Positions 30,614-39,452 of a stretch of DNA of 64,000 bases are shown in pieces (the stretch's first letter is position 1; every line of letters starts with the position of its first letter). This DNA is from JBPEWY01 sp965224095. Lineage in GTDB: Bacteria; Bacteroidota; Bacteroidia; Flavobacteriales; Flavobacteriaceae. The notes below the pieces were generated by a model. That model made no database searches, was not told the DNA's origin, and worked only from the letters and a program-made list of their open reading frames with translations. The stretch is taken from assembly GCA_965224095.1 (NCBI GenBank), contig OZ245039.1, positions 558,001-622,000 on the forward strand, given 5' to 3'. The position numbers and the translations under genes were made by a program.

Positions 30614-31762
30614 ATGGAAAGAAGAAACTTTGTAAGAAATTTAGGCTTGACTGCCCTTGGAATATCTTCATTTCCAAGTTTGGCATTCAATTTACCTTCA
30701 AATAGAACAAATTATCTTATAGCAGGTTGGGTCACAACAGCCATTACAATTGCAAAAATTGCAATAAGTGCTTCCGAAATGTTTAAAGGAACCTCATCCA
30801 ATGGAATATCGGATATTCAAATACTAATGCTAGAAAATATTTCTAAACAACTAAAGGTTGTTCAAGATGGTATAACTACGATTATCGAAGATCTTGCCGA
30901 AATCAAATCATTAATTGGAGAATTACCACAAAAAGTAGTCGAAGAATTACTTCAGAAAAAACTTCAAGGTAATATAACCACCTTCGATGAGTTGATGAAA
31001 ACCTATGCCAACTATGGAGAGAATAAGGAAAAGTTTTTACAAGAACATAGCGATGAGGTAAAGTCATTAACCGATAAGATAAGAGAAAATCGAAGTGTTC
31101 TAATGGACTATGACAACTATCTAAACATTCCTTTGTTAGCAACAGCCTTATACATGGAATATAACTGTATGCAATTAATTAGTGAGCAAAAAGAAAGGAT
31201 ATTACCTGTCATTGAGAAATATAAAAGTTATTTCCAAAGCTTACTGTACAATACTGATTCCGCAAACCTCGAATTAATAATTCAAGATATTAGAAAGAAA
31301 AGAAATGAGATAATTTCACAAGCAAACGAAACACACTTTTTTGAGGCCTCGGTCAATCATTACATGAGTGGTTTTTATCGTATCAGAACTGGATTTTATA
31401 AATTCAGTAGTGTACCCGATTTTGTCTTTGAAAATAATGAAATTGAGGATTTGTTAAAATTAGGACTTATTTCAAATAACGAAAGAATTCATGAAGTTGA
31501 CGTAGAAATAAAAAATAGGTACTATGCAAGAGTTGGTGGTTCTGGAACGGATTGGAATCCTAATAGGCAACCTGGGGTTCCTGGGTTACTTGATTGGAAG
31601 CCCGCTAGCTCATTTATAAACTATGAGGATTTAAAAAAGAATATAGAAACCAATAAAATAGAATTACAAGACTCAATAAAACTTGAAACCCTTAAACTTT
31701 ATACTGCCGTATCATGTTTTCATTCAGGAAACCGAGCTTTAAATTTCTGCAATAGCTTTTAA
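30614..31762 (+). CDS. Tat-signal-like exported helical protein, function unknown
   Basis: A 382-residue protein starting ERRNFVRNLGLTALGISS, a twin-arginine-like signal followed by a hydrophobic stretch. A second hydrophobic segment (WVTTAITIAKIAIS, about residues 39-52) is followed by long amphipathic helices with Glu/Lys/Ile/Leu heptad character (about 60-240). A single long helical bundle next to a short hydrophobic segment is reminiscent of alpha pore-forming toxins, but I cannot assign a family. The stop abuts the ATG of the next secreted protein, so the two form a unit. Confidence 0.8.
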   Translation: MERRNFVRNLGLTALGISSFPSLAFNLPSNRTNYLIAGWVTTAITIAKIAISASEMFKGTSSNGISDIQILMLENISKQLKVVQDGITTIIEDLAEIKSLIGELPQKVVEELLQKKLQGNITTFDELMKTYANYGENKEKFLQEHSDEVKSLTDKIRENRSVLMDYDNYLNIPLLATALYMEYNCMQLISEQKERILPVIEKYKSYFQSLLYNTDSANLELIIQDIRKKRNEIISQANETHFFEASVNHYMSGFYRIRTGFYKFSSVPDFVFENNEIEDLLKLGLISNNERIHEVDVEIKNRYYARVGGSGTDWNPNRQPGVPGLLDWKPASSFINYEDLKKNIETNKIELQDSIKLETLKLYTAVSCFHSGNRALNFCNSF

Positions 31763-32779
31763 ATGAAATATTTACTAAAAATATTATTTTTTTATTTTAC
31801 GATTTACAGTTTTTCACAAACTGGCCCAGAAAGAGAACTGCCTTTAAATTTTGGGAATGCTACACCGATGTTGGCCATTGATTTGGACAAAACACCTGCA
31901 ACAAAAGGCAAATTATATACTACCGCTTTTTTTGATGTCCTTCAAATCATAAATACAGAATTACTAAAAAAAGCTTTCGAAAATAAAGTAACTAGTTTAC
32001 TTAAGGATATAGATACCAATATCGCAAATAATTCAGGATTTCTTATTAAGGTTACCACTCTTGTAGATGAATTTGGAAATCCTTTTTTGCCACCAAACGT
32101 TTTAACGCCTATTGGAATTGGAATCGACCCAGTAGATTCTTATGCAAACTACATAAACACACCAACGGTAAGTATATTTTTCGAACCAAGTAAGGCAACA
32201 AAAGAAACCACATCTTTTATTTGGGTTTACAAGGAAAAAGAACATTTATTAATTGGCGAAATCCCAAGTGTTTTTAAAGATAGATTAATTAAAGATGCTA
32301 ATAAACTAGCTAGAAAATACACTAAAAACGCATCAGGATTTTTTAATCCATTTAATTCATCAAATCCAAATTATGAAGGTAGGGCCCTTTACTGGTATAA
32401 GAAACAAGTTGAATTCGAAAAGGAATTAAAGGAAAAGGAAACATATGAGAAGGTTAAAAAATTGACCTCAAGATTTAACGAACTTCAACTGAAACAAAAA
32501 TATCTTTCTGAAAAATATGAATCTTTAAAACGGGAACTTAACAATAATAATTCTCTTTCTAATGTTCTGAATGCTTTTGTTGTAATCGGCTCTCAATTTA
32601 GCGATTCAGATAATAGTGAAAACGAAAACATTAAAATGACTTATGACCCAAAATTAATTGAAAATCATAATACCATTATTAATCAGAATATTAAAATCAT
32701 AAAAAAGGAACTAAATATAACAACACGGAACTTAAATAAGGCTGATAAAGCCCTTAATAAACACTATCTCTTAATGTAG
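31763..32779 (+). CDS. Secreted protein with C-terminal coiled coil, function unknown
   Basis: A 338-residue protein with an N-terminal signal peptide (LLKILFFYFTIYSFSQ). The N-terminal two thirds look globular; a Lys/Glu-rich coiled coil runs from about residue 205 to 270, with another helix at the C-terminus. Its start codon directly follows the stop of the Tat-signal protein with no gap, implying translational coupling and a joint role. I do not recognise the family. It could be the partner of a secreted effector or a component of one envelope complex. Confidence 0.8.
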   Translation: MKYLLKILFFYFTIYSFSQTGPERELPLNFGNATPMLAIDLDKTPATKGKLYTTAFFDVLQIINTELLKKAFENKVTSLLKDIDTNIANNSGFLIKVTTLVDEFGNPFLPPNVLTPIGIGIDPVDSYANYINTPTVSIFFEPSKATKETTSFIWVYKEKEHLLIGEIPSVFKDRLIKDANKLARKYTKNASGFFNPFNSSNPNYEGRALYWYKKQVEFEKELKEKETYEKVKKLTSRFNELQLKQKYLSEKYESLKRELNNNNSLSNVLNAFVVIGSQFSDSDNSENENIKMTYDPKLIENHNTIINQNIKIIKKELNITTRNLNKADKALNKHYLLM

Positions 32780-32952
32780 CCACAAAAGACGGCCATAAAG
32801 AATGTGAGTTTAGGTGCTCAACCTAAAAGAAATTGCTAATCTGTAAGAACCGACAAAGCAGCTATGGGTAAGTTCCGATTCTCGATGAATTTGGAAAAAT
32901 ATTAAACGTCTAAACCAGTTCGCCAAAAAATAGAATTATTATAGACCGTTAT

Positions 32953-33255
32953 ATGGATTACAAAATAATACTCATATTAATTGTCGGACTGATTGGATGG
33001 CTAATTGAACGTTCCATTTTTAATTGGAAACGTAGTCGTCGTCGAAACTATTATCGCAATGTATACCTTAAGTCTGACGCATGGAAAAGGAAACGTTATG
33101 TAGTGCTAAAACGTGACAATTGGAAATGTGTTTACTGTGGTAAACCCGCTACCCAAGTTCATCATAAGAGATATGCGAAAAAAAACATAGGGAAAGAGCC
33201 TATAAAGTGGTTAGTCTCGATATGCAAACCTTGTCATGACAAGCGACACAAATAA
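32953..33255 (+). CDS. Membrane-anchored HNH nuclease-like protein
   Basis: A 100-residue protein with one N-terminal membrane helix (IILILIVGLIGWLI, residues 5-18), then a basic stretch with KRSRRR, and a compact HNH domain: C59-x2-C62, H70-H71 and C91-x2-C94-H95 with H99. The zinc-binding cysteines and the HH catalytic pair are intact. A membrane anchor on an HNH domain is unusual and suggests action at the envelope, for example on incoming DNA. It is followed 40 nt later by the AbiV-like gene. Nuclease activity is inferred from the fold only. Confidence 0.8.
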   Translation: MDYKIILILIVGLIGWLIERSIFNWKRSRRRNYYRNVYLKSDAWKRKRYVVLKRDNWKCVYCGKPATQVHHKRYAKKNIGKEPIKWLVSICKPCHDKRHK

Positions 33256-33295
33256 AAAGGCATCACTTAACAAACCAATGCCATATCTTTAAAAA

Positions 33296-33865
33296 ATGAG
33301 AACAACGAAAAGAAATAGTGAAATTACTGAGGGCAAGGACAAAGAGGAACGGAATAATGAAAATTTATGGGAGCTTCGTCGAGCTTGTATGAAAAATGCG
33401 GCCGGACTATGGCGAGAATCTAATCTTTTATTTGAAAACAAGTTTTATTCACGCTCTTTTATGCTTGCGTTTACTGCGCTTGAGGAACTCGGTAAATTTC
33501 TAATAGTCTCGGACTTTATCACTGGAGTCGCCTCTAAAGTTGAACTGGAAGAGGCTTTTAGAAATCACAATATTAAAACAGCCTATTTGCATGGAAATGT
33601 CAAAATCGATTTGAAAGAAGACCTTTTGGATTCTAACATATCTACTCTGATCTATGATAAAAACAAGTTCAAGCAATTATTTAAAATTCGACAATCAGCT
33701 ACGTACGTAAATATGAAAGAGGGATTTAAACCTGAAGAACCCAAAAAAGAAATTTCAAAGGAGCTGGCTAAAAAAATAATTGACAAAGTTCAAAAAGAAA
33801 TTGAGTTTATCCATTTCGCAGAAGATCTAAATGGACGAATTGGCTCAAAAGCACTTTTCAAATAA
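33296..33865 (+). CDS. AbiV-family abortive infection protein (HEPN-like)
   Basis: A 189-residue protein resembling lactococcal AbiV relatives: ACMKNAAGLWRESNLLFE, then SFMLAFTALEELGKFLIV with the hallmark EELGK (residues 63-67), and a following N-H-N-I-K region. AbiV in Lactococcus blocks phage translation after infection. The family belongs to the HEPN-like group. It lies on the defence-carrying element next to an HNH protein. Family membership is from motif recognition; phage resistance here is untested. Confidence 0.78.
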   Translation: MRTTKRNSEITEGKDKEERNNENLWELRRACMKNAAGLWRESNLLFENKFYSRSFMLAFTALEELGKFLIVSDFITGVASKVELEEAFRNHNIKTAYLHGNVKIDLKEDLLDSNISTLIYDKNKFKQLFKIRQSATYVNMKEGFKPEEPKKEISKELAKKIIDKVQKEIEFIHFAEDLNGRIGSKALFK

Positions 33866-34043
33866 ATAAAAAAGTGTGGCTACATGATGCAGGACTTTGT
33901 GGTCAGATTCCAAGTAGAAAATCTTGCAATCAATTATATCTGAGTTACATTGGAAAAGTCTGTCGGATATTTTCGGTAAATAGTAATATCTAAGGCATTG
34001 ACAAGATGAAATTACAACTTAAAGAGATTCTAAGAAGTGTATT
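33866..34043. other. Intergenic region after the AbiV-like gene
   Basis: 178 bases between a plus-strand and a minus-strand gene end, AT-rich. I see no terminator with a convincing stem. Confidence 0.4.
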
Positions 34044-34241
34044 TCAATTTCCTTTCCTTAAGATCAAAGCAACATCTCTGATGGCCGAAACAACATTTTG
34101 TATATCTTTTCGGTCAAAAGTATCTTCCTCAATATAAAATAGCATCTCAATTCCTAAGTCAAGGACTCTTGCCAGATGCTCGGAAGAGCCATAGGTATCT
34201 TCAATCAATTCGGAAAAATAATCTTTTGGCTTTTTATTCAA
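34044..34241 (-). CDS. Small hypothetical protein divergent from the XRE regulator
   Basis: A 65-residue acidic protein (MNKKPKDYFSELIEDTYG...) predicted mostly helical, of no family I recognise. It is divergent from the XRE-type regulator, and its promoter region lies beside that gene's operator dyad, so joint control is plausible. No competing ORF covers it and its start and stop codons are well placed. It is still a low-complexity call by length alone. Confidence 0.55.
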   Translation of the reverse strand: MNKKPKDYFSELIEDTYGSSEHLARVLDLGIEMLFYIEEDTFDRKDIQNVVSAIRDVALILRKGN

Positions 34242-34287
34242 CTTGTCATATATGGCATTAATTGAAGCAAAGATAAACCTTTTCTTG

Positions 34288-34307
34288 ACTTGTCAAATAT
34301 GACAAGT
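34288..34307. promoter_or_regulatory. Operator dyad at the XRE regulator start
   Basis: A perfect 8-bp inverted repeat ACTTGTCA-aata-TGACAAGT ends at the base before the ATG chosen for the XRE gene. It probably binds that regulator for autorepression and shows that earlier in-frame starts (34290, 34299) lie inside the operator. Confidence 0.6.
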
Positions 34308-34535
34308 ATGGATAAATCAGAGGTTTTAAAAATTATCGGTCAGAATATCAAAAGAATTCGACTTGAAAAAGGCTTGACGCAAGTCGATTTAGTGGGAAAA
34401 ATAGAAGCTCGAATCGACACGACGAATATTTCCAGAATCGAAAAAGGGAGAACCAACGCTACCATCCATACATTGTTTAGAATCAGCCAAGCTTTGGAAG
34501 TGTCGCTATCAGAGATTTGTGACCTGAAAATATGA
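34308..34535 (+). CDS. XRE-family helix-turn-helix regulator
   Basis: A 75-residue single-domain repressor-like protein: IGQNIKRIRLEKGLTQVDL then a second helix with TTNISRIEKGRTN, the XRE recognition helix, and IHTLFRISQALEVSLSEI. The start MDKSEVLKI at 34308 is preferred over a TTG at 34290 because that start and an ATG at 34299 fall within the operator dyad. Such regulators typically control excision or mobilization genes on this kind of element. Confidence 0.85.
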   Translation: MDKSEVLKIIGQNIKRIRLEKGLTQVDLVGKIEARIDTTNISRIEKGRTNATIHTLFRISQALEVSLSEICDLKI

Positions 34536-34646
34536 ATTGTTCAAAATTTCTGCAATTACATTGACCCAACTATTCACTACACCGAATATTTGCCCTGTGT
34601 ATCAGTAAATTGTCTTTATTTCTTGCCAAAACTTTAACTTAAGCCG

Positions 34647-35363
34647 ATGTACGGCTCTTTCTTGAAATATTTTCTTCGCCTATGCTTCGCATACGTTTAC
34701 CTGCGATTAGTGATTCCCTATATCCTATTCTTTTTGCGGTACATGTTCAATGAGCGTGTAGGATGGGATAAGTATGTTGAGAAACCTCGATTGGTTTTTT
34801 ACGGGCTAGGTCTGGCATTGATGCATGGAAGCTATAATACTTTTTTTGAGCCCGTTGCCATCTGGCCTGCTTTTTTCAACGTACTCAATTGGTTTGTATT
34901 TATTGGCGGTATCCTTCTCACTCAGTCAACTTGGACGAAAAGATTCAAACGGGTTTTTATTCCTAAAATCAAAGAAAAATTAAAGCGCAAGAAAAACTTT
35001 AATATTTCGGTAACCGACGACCAGTTAAAAAATCTTTACAATGGGCTTGTTCGATACGCAATGATAGTCATTGACCAAACCAAAAAAGATGATTTTATCA
35101 AGGTATTTACCGAGGACTGGAATACACATAATTCCAAAATCCATTTTAAGTTGGATGCCCCAAGCTGTCGTGAGTTCTATGAACTGTTCAAAACCCATTT
35201 CCCCAACAACTCAATTACATTGATCGACTTTATTGAACGGTCCGACACCATACGGAAGGAAGATGGCACTCCTTACATCTATTCCACTGTCAAAGATGCC
35301 AAATCAAGAACCCCGATTTCCAAACGAAGCAATGACCTGAAAGACATCTTTGCCAACCTTTGA
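34647..35363 (+). CDS. Membrane protein of mobilizable-element type, function unknown
   Basis: A 238-residue protein with about three hydrophobic segments in the first 100 residues (YVYLRLVIPYILFFLRYMF; LVFYGLGLALMHG; VLNWFVFIGGILL), a basic linker (FKRVFIPKIKEKLKRKKN), and a soluble C-terminal domain of about 130 residues. I do not recognise the family, although proteins of this layout sit upstream of mobilization genes in other Bacteroidetes elements as far as I recall. It may be involved in mobilization or in cargo. Confidence 0.7.
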   Translation: MYGSFLKYFLRLCFAYVYLRLVIPYILFFLRYMFNERVGWDKYVEKPRLVFYGLGLALMHGSYNTFFEPVAIWPAFFNVLNWFVFIGGILLTQSTWTKRFKRVFIPKIKEKLKRKKNFNISVTDDQLKNLYNGLVRYAMIVIDQTKKDDFIKVFTEDWNTHNSKIHFKLDAPSCREFYELFKTHFPNNSITLIDFIERSDTIRKEDGTPYIYSTVKDAKSRTPISKRSNDLKDIFANL

Positions 35364-35511
35364 TATTCTTTTGTTTGCCTTTGCTTCAATTATGTATGCA
35401 TTGCATGCAATGCACACGTTGCCTTTGTTTTCCCATGTTAAGTTAGTTCAAGAATTCTGCTAAAAAGAGCAAAAGCTTTTGTCATTTATAAAACCATAAA
35501 ATGACAGATAC

Positions 35512-35799
35512 ATGGATTATTTGAAAATTGAAGAACGGCTTGACCGTATAGAACGGTTACTGACCAATAGCAAAGACGTGTTGACTTTTGAGGAGGCTTG
35601 TGAATATATGGGAGTATCGAGAAGTTTTCTGTACAAACTTACCTCTAGGAGACAGATACCACACTCAAAACCCAATGGTAAAATGATATTCTTTGAAAAG
35701 AAGAAAATCAATATGTGGCTGTTGCAGAACAGTAGAAAATCAAAATCTGAGCTAGAAGCCGAAGCGCTTAAATATAGCCTTAGAAATAAGAAAAATTGA
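35512..35799 (+). CDS. Excisionase-like helix-turn-helix protein
   Basis: A 95-residue protein with the MerR-like excisionase domain: LTFEEACEYMGVSRSFLYKL and then IPHSKPNGKMIFFEKKKINMWL. This is the typical HTH_17 architecture used by element excisionases and mobilization regulators in Bacteroidetes. It is upstream of MobC and the relaxase. Probably binds near the oriT or att region. Confidence 0.85.
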   Translation: MDYLKIEERLDRIERLLTNSKDVLTFEEACEYMGVSRSFLYKLTSRRQIPHSKPNGKMIFFEKKKINMWLLQNSRKSKSELEAEALKYSLRNKKN

Positions 35800-35863
35800 T
35801 TGTGGCTAGGGAGAAGAAAGAACAAAAGGAAGGAAACGGAAAAAATCCGTCTGAGTGAGAATT

Positions 35864-35918
35864 CAAGATGTGTCATTGTCATGACAAATCTTGCTTTTGC
35901 TCCCGTTGGTCGCAAAAG
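35864..35918. other. Candidate origin of transfer (oriT)
   Basis: Two adjacent inverted repeats lie between the excisionase-like gene and mobC. The first has 13-nt arms CAAGATGTGTCAT/ATGACAAATCTTG (one mismatch) with a 4-nt loop; the second is CTTTTGC/GCAAAAG around an 11-nt spacer. The position just upstream of mobC and the relaxase is where oriT normally lies. The nick site is not identified. Confidence 0.5.
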
Positions 35919-35986
35919 GGCAGGAACTATTAATAGAATTCCTGACATAGAAATTAATAGAGGTGCTGGTCTCAAATATTAAAAAA

Positions 35987-36283
35987 ATGAAAAGAGAGTT
36001 TGTACAATTTCGATGTTCCATTTATGAGAAGAAGCTCTTAAAAATCAAAGCTAAAAAGAGTGGACTTTCCATTAGTGAATTTTGTCGTCGTGCAGTTTTT
36101 GACATGAAGATTGTAGAGCGATTCTCCGAGGAACAAATCGACATCTACAAAGTGCTTGTTCAATACCAGGTCAACTTTAAGCGCATCGGGAATATGTATC
36201 GAAAACGAAATCCGACATTGGCCGATGAAGTGGTTCATTTAGCAAATGAGATTCGGAGGCACTTGAACAATTTGAAAAAGTGA
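35987..36283 (+). CDS. MobC-like relaxosome accessory protein
   Basis: A 98-residue basic protein of the plasmid-mobilization accessory type: MKREFVQFRCSIYEKKLLKI opens with the ribbon-helix-helix-like start, SGLSISEFCRRAVFD is the recognition helix region, and the C-terminus (EVVHLANEIRRHLNNLKK) is helical. The frame is open 8 codons earlier but this ATG suits the family better. It overlaps the relaxase start by 4 nt and would help to open oriT. Confidence 0.82.
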   Translation: MKREFVQFRCSIYEKKLLKIKAKKSGLSISEFCRRAVFDMKIVERFSEEQIDIYKVLVQYQVNFKRIGNMYRKRNPTLADEVVHLANEIRRHLNNLKK

Positions 36284-37149
36284 TCGGAAAGGGAAGGTCG
36301 ATATCACATACGGGAGTTTCAATGGCTTACGGTTGGAACGAAGAAAAGGATGCAAAAGTGATTTATAGGGAACATCTGGCTGGTGACAACCCCAAAGAGA
36401 TTACCCAGGAATTCAAGATCATTCAATCTCAAAATCAACGATGCAAAAAGAATACGTTGAGTTTTGTACTAAGTCCGACCATAAAGGACGGTCAGCAGTT
36501 ACAGGAAAAACAACTAACAGAAATCACCCAACGGTTTGTTAAAGAAATGAAATTGCAGGATCGACAGGCTATTGCGTTTTTGCACCAAGATAAAAGTCAT
36601 CTTCATATCCATTTATATGTAAACCGTATTGGTTTTGATGGTAAGGCATACAAAGACAATTATATCGGCAAGCGCAGTCAATTAGCTGCCGAAAAAGTAG
36701 CAAAGCAGATGGAGCTGACCACGGTTAAGGAAGTGCAACAAGAGAAATTGAACCTAGTGAAAAATGTGCGCCAAGAAATAAAACAAAACCATGAAAAGGT
36801 AATCACTGAAATAAAACCCAAAGATTTTGATCAGTACATCAAATACATGAAACAAATGCAGATTGAAGTTATTCCGAGTATCAATAAATCAAATCAGTTG
36901 CAGGGTTTCCGCTTTGAGTACAAAGGCCAAAACTTTAAAGGAAGTGAAGTGCATCGGTCGATGTCGATGGCACGAATAGCCGAGCGAATCGGGTTTAAAA
37001 AAAACATCGCTCAAAAACTAGCTAAGGACAATACATTAAAAATATTAGGAAAGACTGTGGGCCTATCCCCTAACCTGGCCTCGACCATCGCTAAAAAGGC
37101 TATCAAAATGACAGTTAAGAAAACTATTGGACTAGGAATCGAAATATAA
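36280..37149 (+). CDS. MobA-type relaxase
   Basis: A 289-residue relaxase/mobilization nuclease. The metal-binding histidine motif is HQDKSHLHIHLYVNRI (H102, H107, H109, H111), and SHTGVSMAYGWNE at the N-terminus resembles the start region of Bacteroidetes relaxases, where a catalytic Tyr should lie (Y17 is a candidate). The start is GTG, overlapping the mobC stop by 4 nt. The protein is at the short end for relaxases, as in Bacteroidetes mobilizable elements. It would nick oriT and pilot the strand through a helper's conjugation channel. Confidence 0.86.
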   Translation: MIGKGRSISHTGVSMAYGWNEEKDAKVIYREHLAGDNPKEITQEFKIIQSQNQRCKKNTLSFVLSPTIKDGQQLQEKQLTEITQRFVKEMKLQDRQAIAFLHQDKSHLHIHLYVNRIGFDGKAYKDNYIGKRSQLAAEKVAKQMELTTVKEVQQEKLNLVKNVRQEIKQNHEKVITEIKPKDFDQYIKYMKQMQIEVIPSINKSNQLQGFRFEYKGQNFKGSEVHRSMSMARIAERIGFKKNIAQKLAKDNTLKILGKTVGLSPNLASTIAKKAIKMTVKKTIGLGIEI

Positions 37150-37153
37150 GATT

Positions 37154-37609
37154 ATGGCAAAATTGGACGAAATAGCAGAACTGCTAACGGAAGAAATGAA
37201 AGGATTTGAAAAATCGGTTAATCGGATGGAACAACTGAAGAAGTTTTTGATGACCTATAAAGTGCAGGCCGATACCTCCGATATCGACTTTATTTTAAAG
37301 GAATATAACGATTCCCAAAAGAAGGTCATTGAGGAACAAAACAAGCTACTGGCCAAGGTAATCTATTATATTAAAAAGTCGATGCCCCTTCCCAAATGGA
37401 CGGTAAAGCTGTTCTGGGCATTATCTATGACCATCCTACTGATTTTGGGATACGCAATATTCCAGATTTCGAGAATCCCCAAAAAAGAACAGGCCGCCTT
37501 TTCCCAGGGAGAAAGGAGAGCGGTTCGACATTTTAGACAATTTATGGAGGAAATCCCAGAGGTAAGTACCCTTTACGAAGAATGGCGAAAGCCAAAAGGC
37601 AAAAAGTAG
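37154..37609 (+). CDS. Mobilization-cassette membrane protein, function unknown
   Basis: A 151-residue protein starting 5 nt after the relaxase stop. A helical N-terminal region of about 70 residues is followed by one membrane helix (LFWALSMTILLILGYAIF, about residues 95-112) and a short basic tail. It may connect the relaxosome to the envelope; the family is not recognised. Confidence 0.75.
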   Translation: MAKLDEIAELLTEEMKGFEKSVNRMEQLKKFLMTYKVQADTSDIDFILKEYNDSQKKVIEEQNKLLAKVIYYIKKSMPLPKWTVKLFWALSMTILLILGYAIFQISRIPKKEQAAFSQGERRAVRHFRQFMEEIPEVSTLYEEWRKPKGKK

Positions 37610-37734
37610 TTTGTGCCCTATTCGGTTTTTGCTAAACGCTTATCTACCGGAACACTACAAAAACCGGACAGGGTCCATGCACAAAGTTTTGGGTAAGATT
37701 TGGGGACAACCCTACATCTCTTCGTATTCAATGG

Positions 37735-39414
37735 CTATTTTTGATACTTGAAAATTAGTCCTAGCGGCGATTTTTTTAAATTCTCTTTTTGAGTATTTAG
37801 TTCCTTTATTTCGTCAACGGTCTTCGGTAAATCCTTTAGCTTAGGGCCGTCCATAATTTGGTCAAGAACAAAAGCCGATGCACCCCATAGAGGAGTTCCA
37901 ATACAGGCTGAGGCCACTTCTACAGTCCCTATTACAATCCAAGAACCAAAATCCTTTCCCGCAACTTTCCACTTTTTATCTATTAATTTTTTGATGTTTT
38001 TTTGGTGCTGATTAATAGCAAAATTTAGGTTGTTGAAAACCTTATGGGAAGTTTGAGTAAAATCGAGTTCGTTCGCCGTAACTAATTCATCTATGCCAGC
38101 TGAAAGAATTGACCGGATTTCATTGATTGCTCCATTTTTACGTAATTCGATAAGTCCACTTGGTGGTATTTTCCCAATCCAATTCAAACTGCCGTTATTC
38201 AATCCACTTAGGCCCTTTACAATATGAAGTTTGGAAAAATCCTTATTTGGATGAGCTCTTTCCGAATCATACTCTAATTTCCATTTAAAATACTCCCAAG
38301 ATGTTGGAGCATCTATTAGTGGAATCCCTCCTACCTTTGCTGATTTCATCAAGAGTTCATTACAAACTCCCATTCTTCCAATACCCTGCATTGAAACAAT
38401 TATCCCAGGGTTTTTGCTGCCCATCAGAAGTTTAGAATCACCTTCCATTTGATTTTTTATTTGAACGTCCAACGGTTCTTCAAAATCGCTATCGAATAAA
38501 ACTTTTTCCGGCTGTTTTACTTCATTCAATACTTTCTCAATTGTATCTAGTTCTTTTCCAAAGTCAATGAGCTCTTCAAAAGTTTCAAATTCCCTTCCGA
38601 ACACTTTACTTGCATGATATAACGCATCTTTCTCTCCCAATCTCTGTATTTCCTCAAAGGCAAATTCATCCATCATCTCCTTATCAGGAAGAATCACGAC
38701 AATAGGCTTTTCTAAATCAGCCAGTACAAGATCTTTGTATTGCAGAACATTGAGGGCATGTTTTAAAAGATAGTAGACCCTTTGCTGCTTGTCCCAAACG
38801 TTGAACATATGTCTTGACCTAATAAATGGACAAGGGAGAACAATTGTATCGGTATAAATCCCACATTTGGAGGCAATATTTTCATCGTTCGCAGGAAAAA
38901 GGTCACCTCCGAAAACTGCTTTTATAGACTCATAGTCATCTTCCAAATGCAAGTAACCGGATTCCGCAAGCAGCTCCCAAAATTCTTCTAAATCCTTTAT
39001 CAATGGTTCAATAGGATCATTCAGATAGTCAATACTAGGTTTCCCATAAGCAATCGCCTTTGCTAGTTGATGAGGAGTAGCTTTATGCTCCAACATCATT
39101 TTGTAGAAATGATTAAAATTTCCCTCAATTCTTGAATAATAGCCCTGTTGTATTTGAGATAGAGAGGCGGCGCTTTTCATTTTCTCTCGATGATCCAGAT
39201 GCTCTGCCATCAAGGCCATAGAACGAATAGTTCCGTCAATTGTACTCAAATCTGGTTCGCCATTTTTATCAAAACGAGCGTTTAAAAGACTTTTTTCAAT
39301 GGTACCTCTCATAGATTCTGAAAATTTTATTTTACCAGCTTTTATCTGGTCTCTTAAAATCAGAACCCTGCGTTTTACCCTCTTTTCATATTCTTTTTGT
39401 TCATTATCATCCAT
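37735..39414 (-). CDS. Third gene of the SIR2 operon: large protein of unknown function
   Basis: A 559-residue protein, the last gene of a minus-strand three-gene unit, beginning 38 nt after the HsdR_N-like gene. Mostly helical N-terminal half; a mixed region follows with IVVILPDKEMMDEFAFEEIQR and GIIVSMQGIGRMG; and a hydrophobic stretch (VIGTVEVASACIGTPLWGA) lies near residues 503-521, perhaps a membrane or core helix. I see no nuclease, ATPase or TIR motif. Its position suggests a component of a defence system, such as a sensor or effector. Confidence 0.75.
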   Translation of the reverse strand: MDDNEQKEYEKRVKRRVLILRDQIKAGKIKFSESMRGTIEKSLLNARFDKNGEPDLSTIDGTIRSMALMAEHLDHREKMKSAASLSQIQQGYYSRIEGNFNHFYKMMLEHKATPHQLAKAIAYGKPSIDYLNDPIEPLIKDLEEFWELLAESGYLHLEDDYESIKAVFGGDLFPANDENIASKCGIYTDTIVLPCPFIRSRHMFNVWDKQQRVYYLLKHALNVLQYKDLVLADLEKPIVVILPDKEMMDEFAFEEIQRLGEKDALYHASKVFGREFETFEELIDFGKELDTIEKVLNEVKQPEKVLFDSDFEEPLDVQIKNQMEGDSKLLMGSKNPGIIVSMQGIGRMGVCNELLMKSAKVGGIPLIDAPTSWEYFKWKLEYDSERAHPNKDFSKLHIVKGLSGLNNGSLNWIGKIPPSGLIELRKNGAINEIRSILSAGIDELVTANELDFTQTSHKVFNNLNFAINQHQKNIKKLIDKKWKVAGKDFGSWIVIGTVEVASACIGTPLWGASAFVLDQIMDGPKLKDLPKTVDEIKELNTQKENLKKSPLGLIFKYQK

Positions 39415-39452
39415 TTTCTAAATATAGATTATCAACTTATCCTTAATTGCTC

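Noticed and set aside
32780..32952. Possible attC-like sequence (GGCCATAAAGAATG ... TATAGACCGTTATATGG) before the HNH gene
   Set aside because: It resembles the outer parts of the cassette sites, but no mirror of the GTTATATGG start (CCATATAAC) is found after the downstream genes and the arms pair poorly. A decayed site is possible; not enough support.
35800..35982. A 60-codon plus-strand ORF between the excisionase-like gene and mobC
   Set aside because: It begins at a TTG, spans the two candidate oriT dyads and shows no domain; more likely non-coding.
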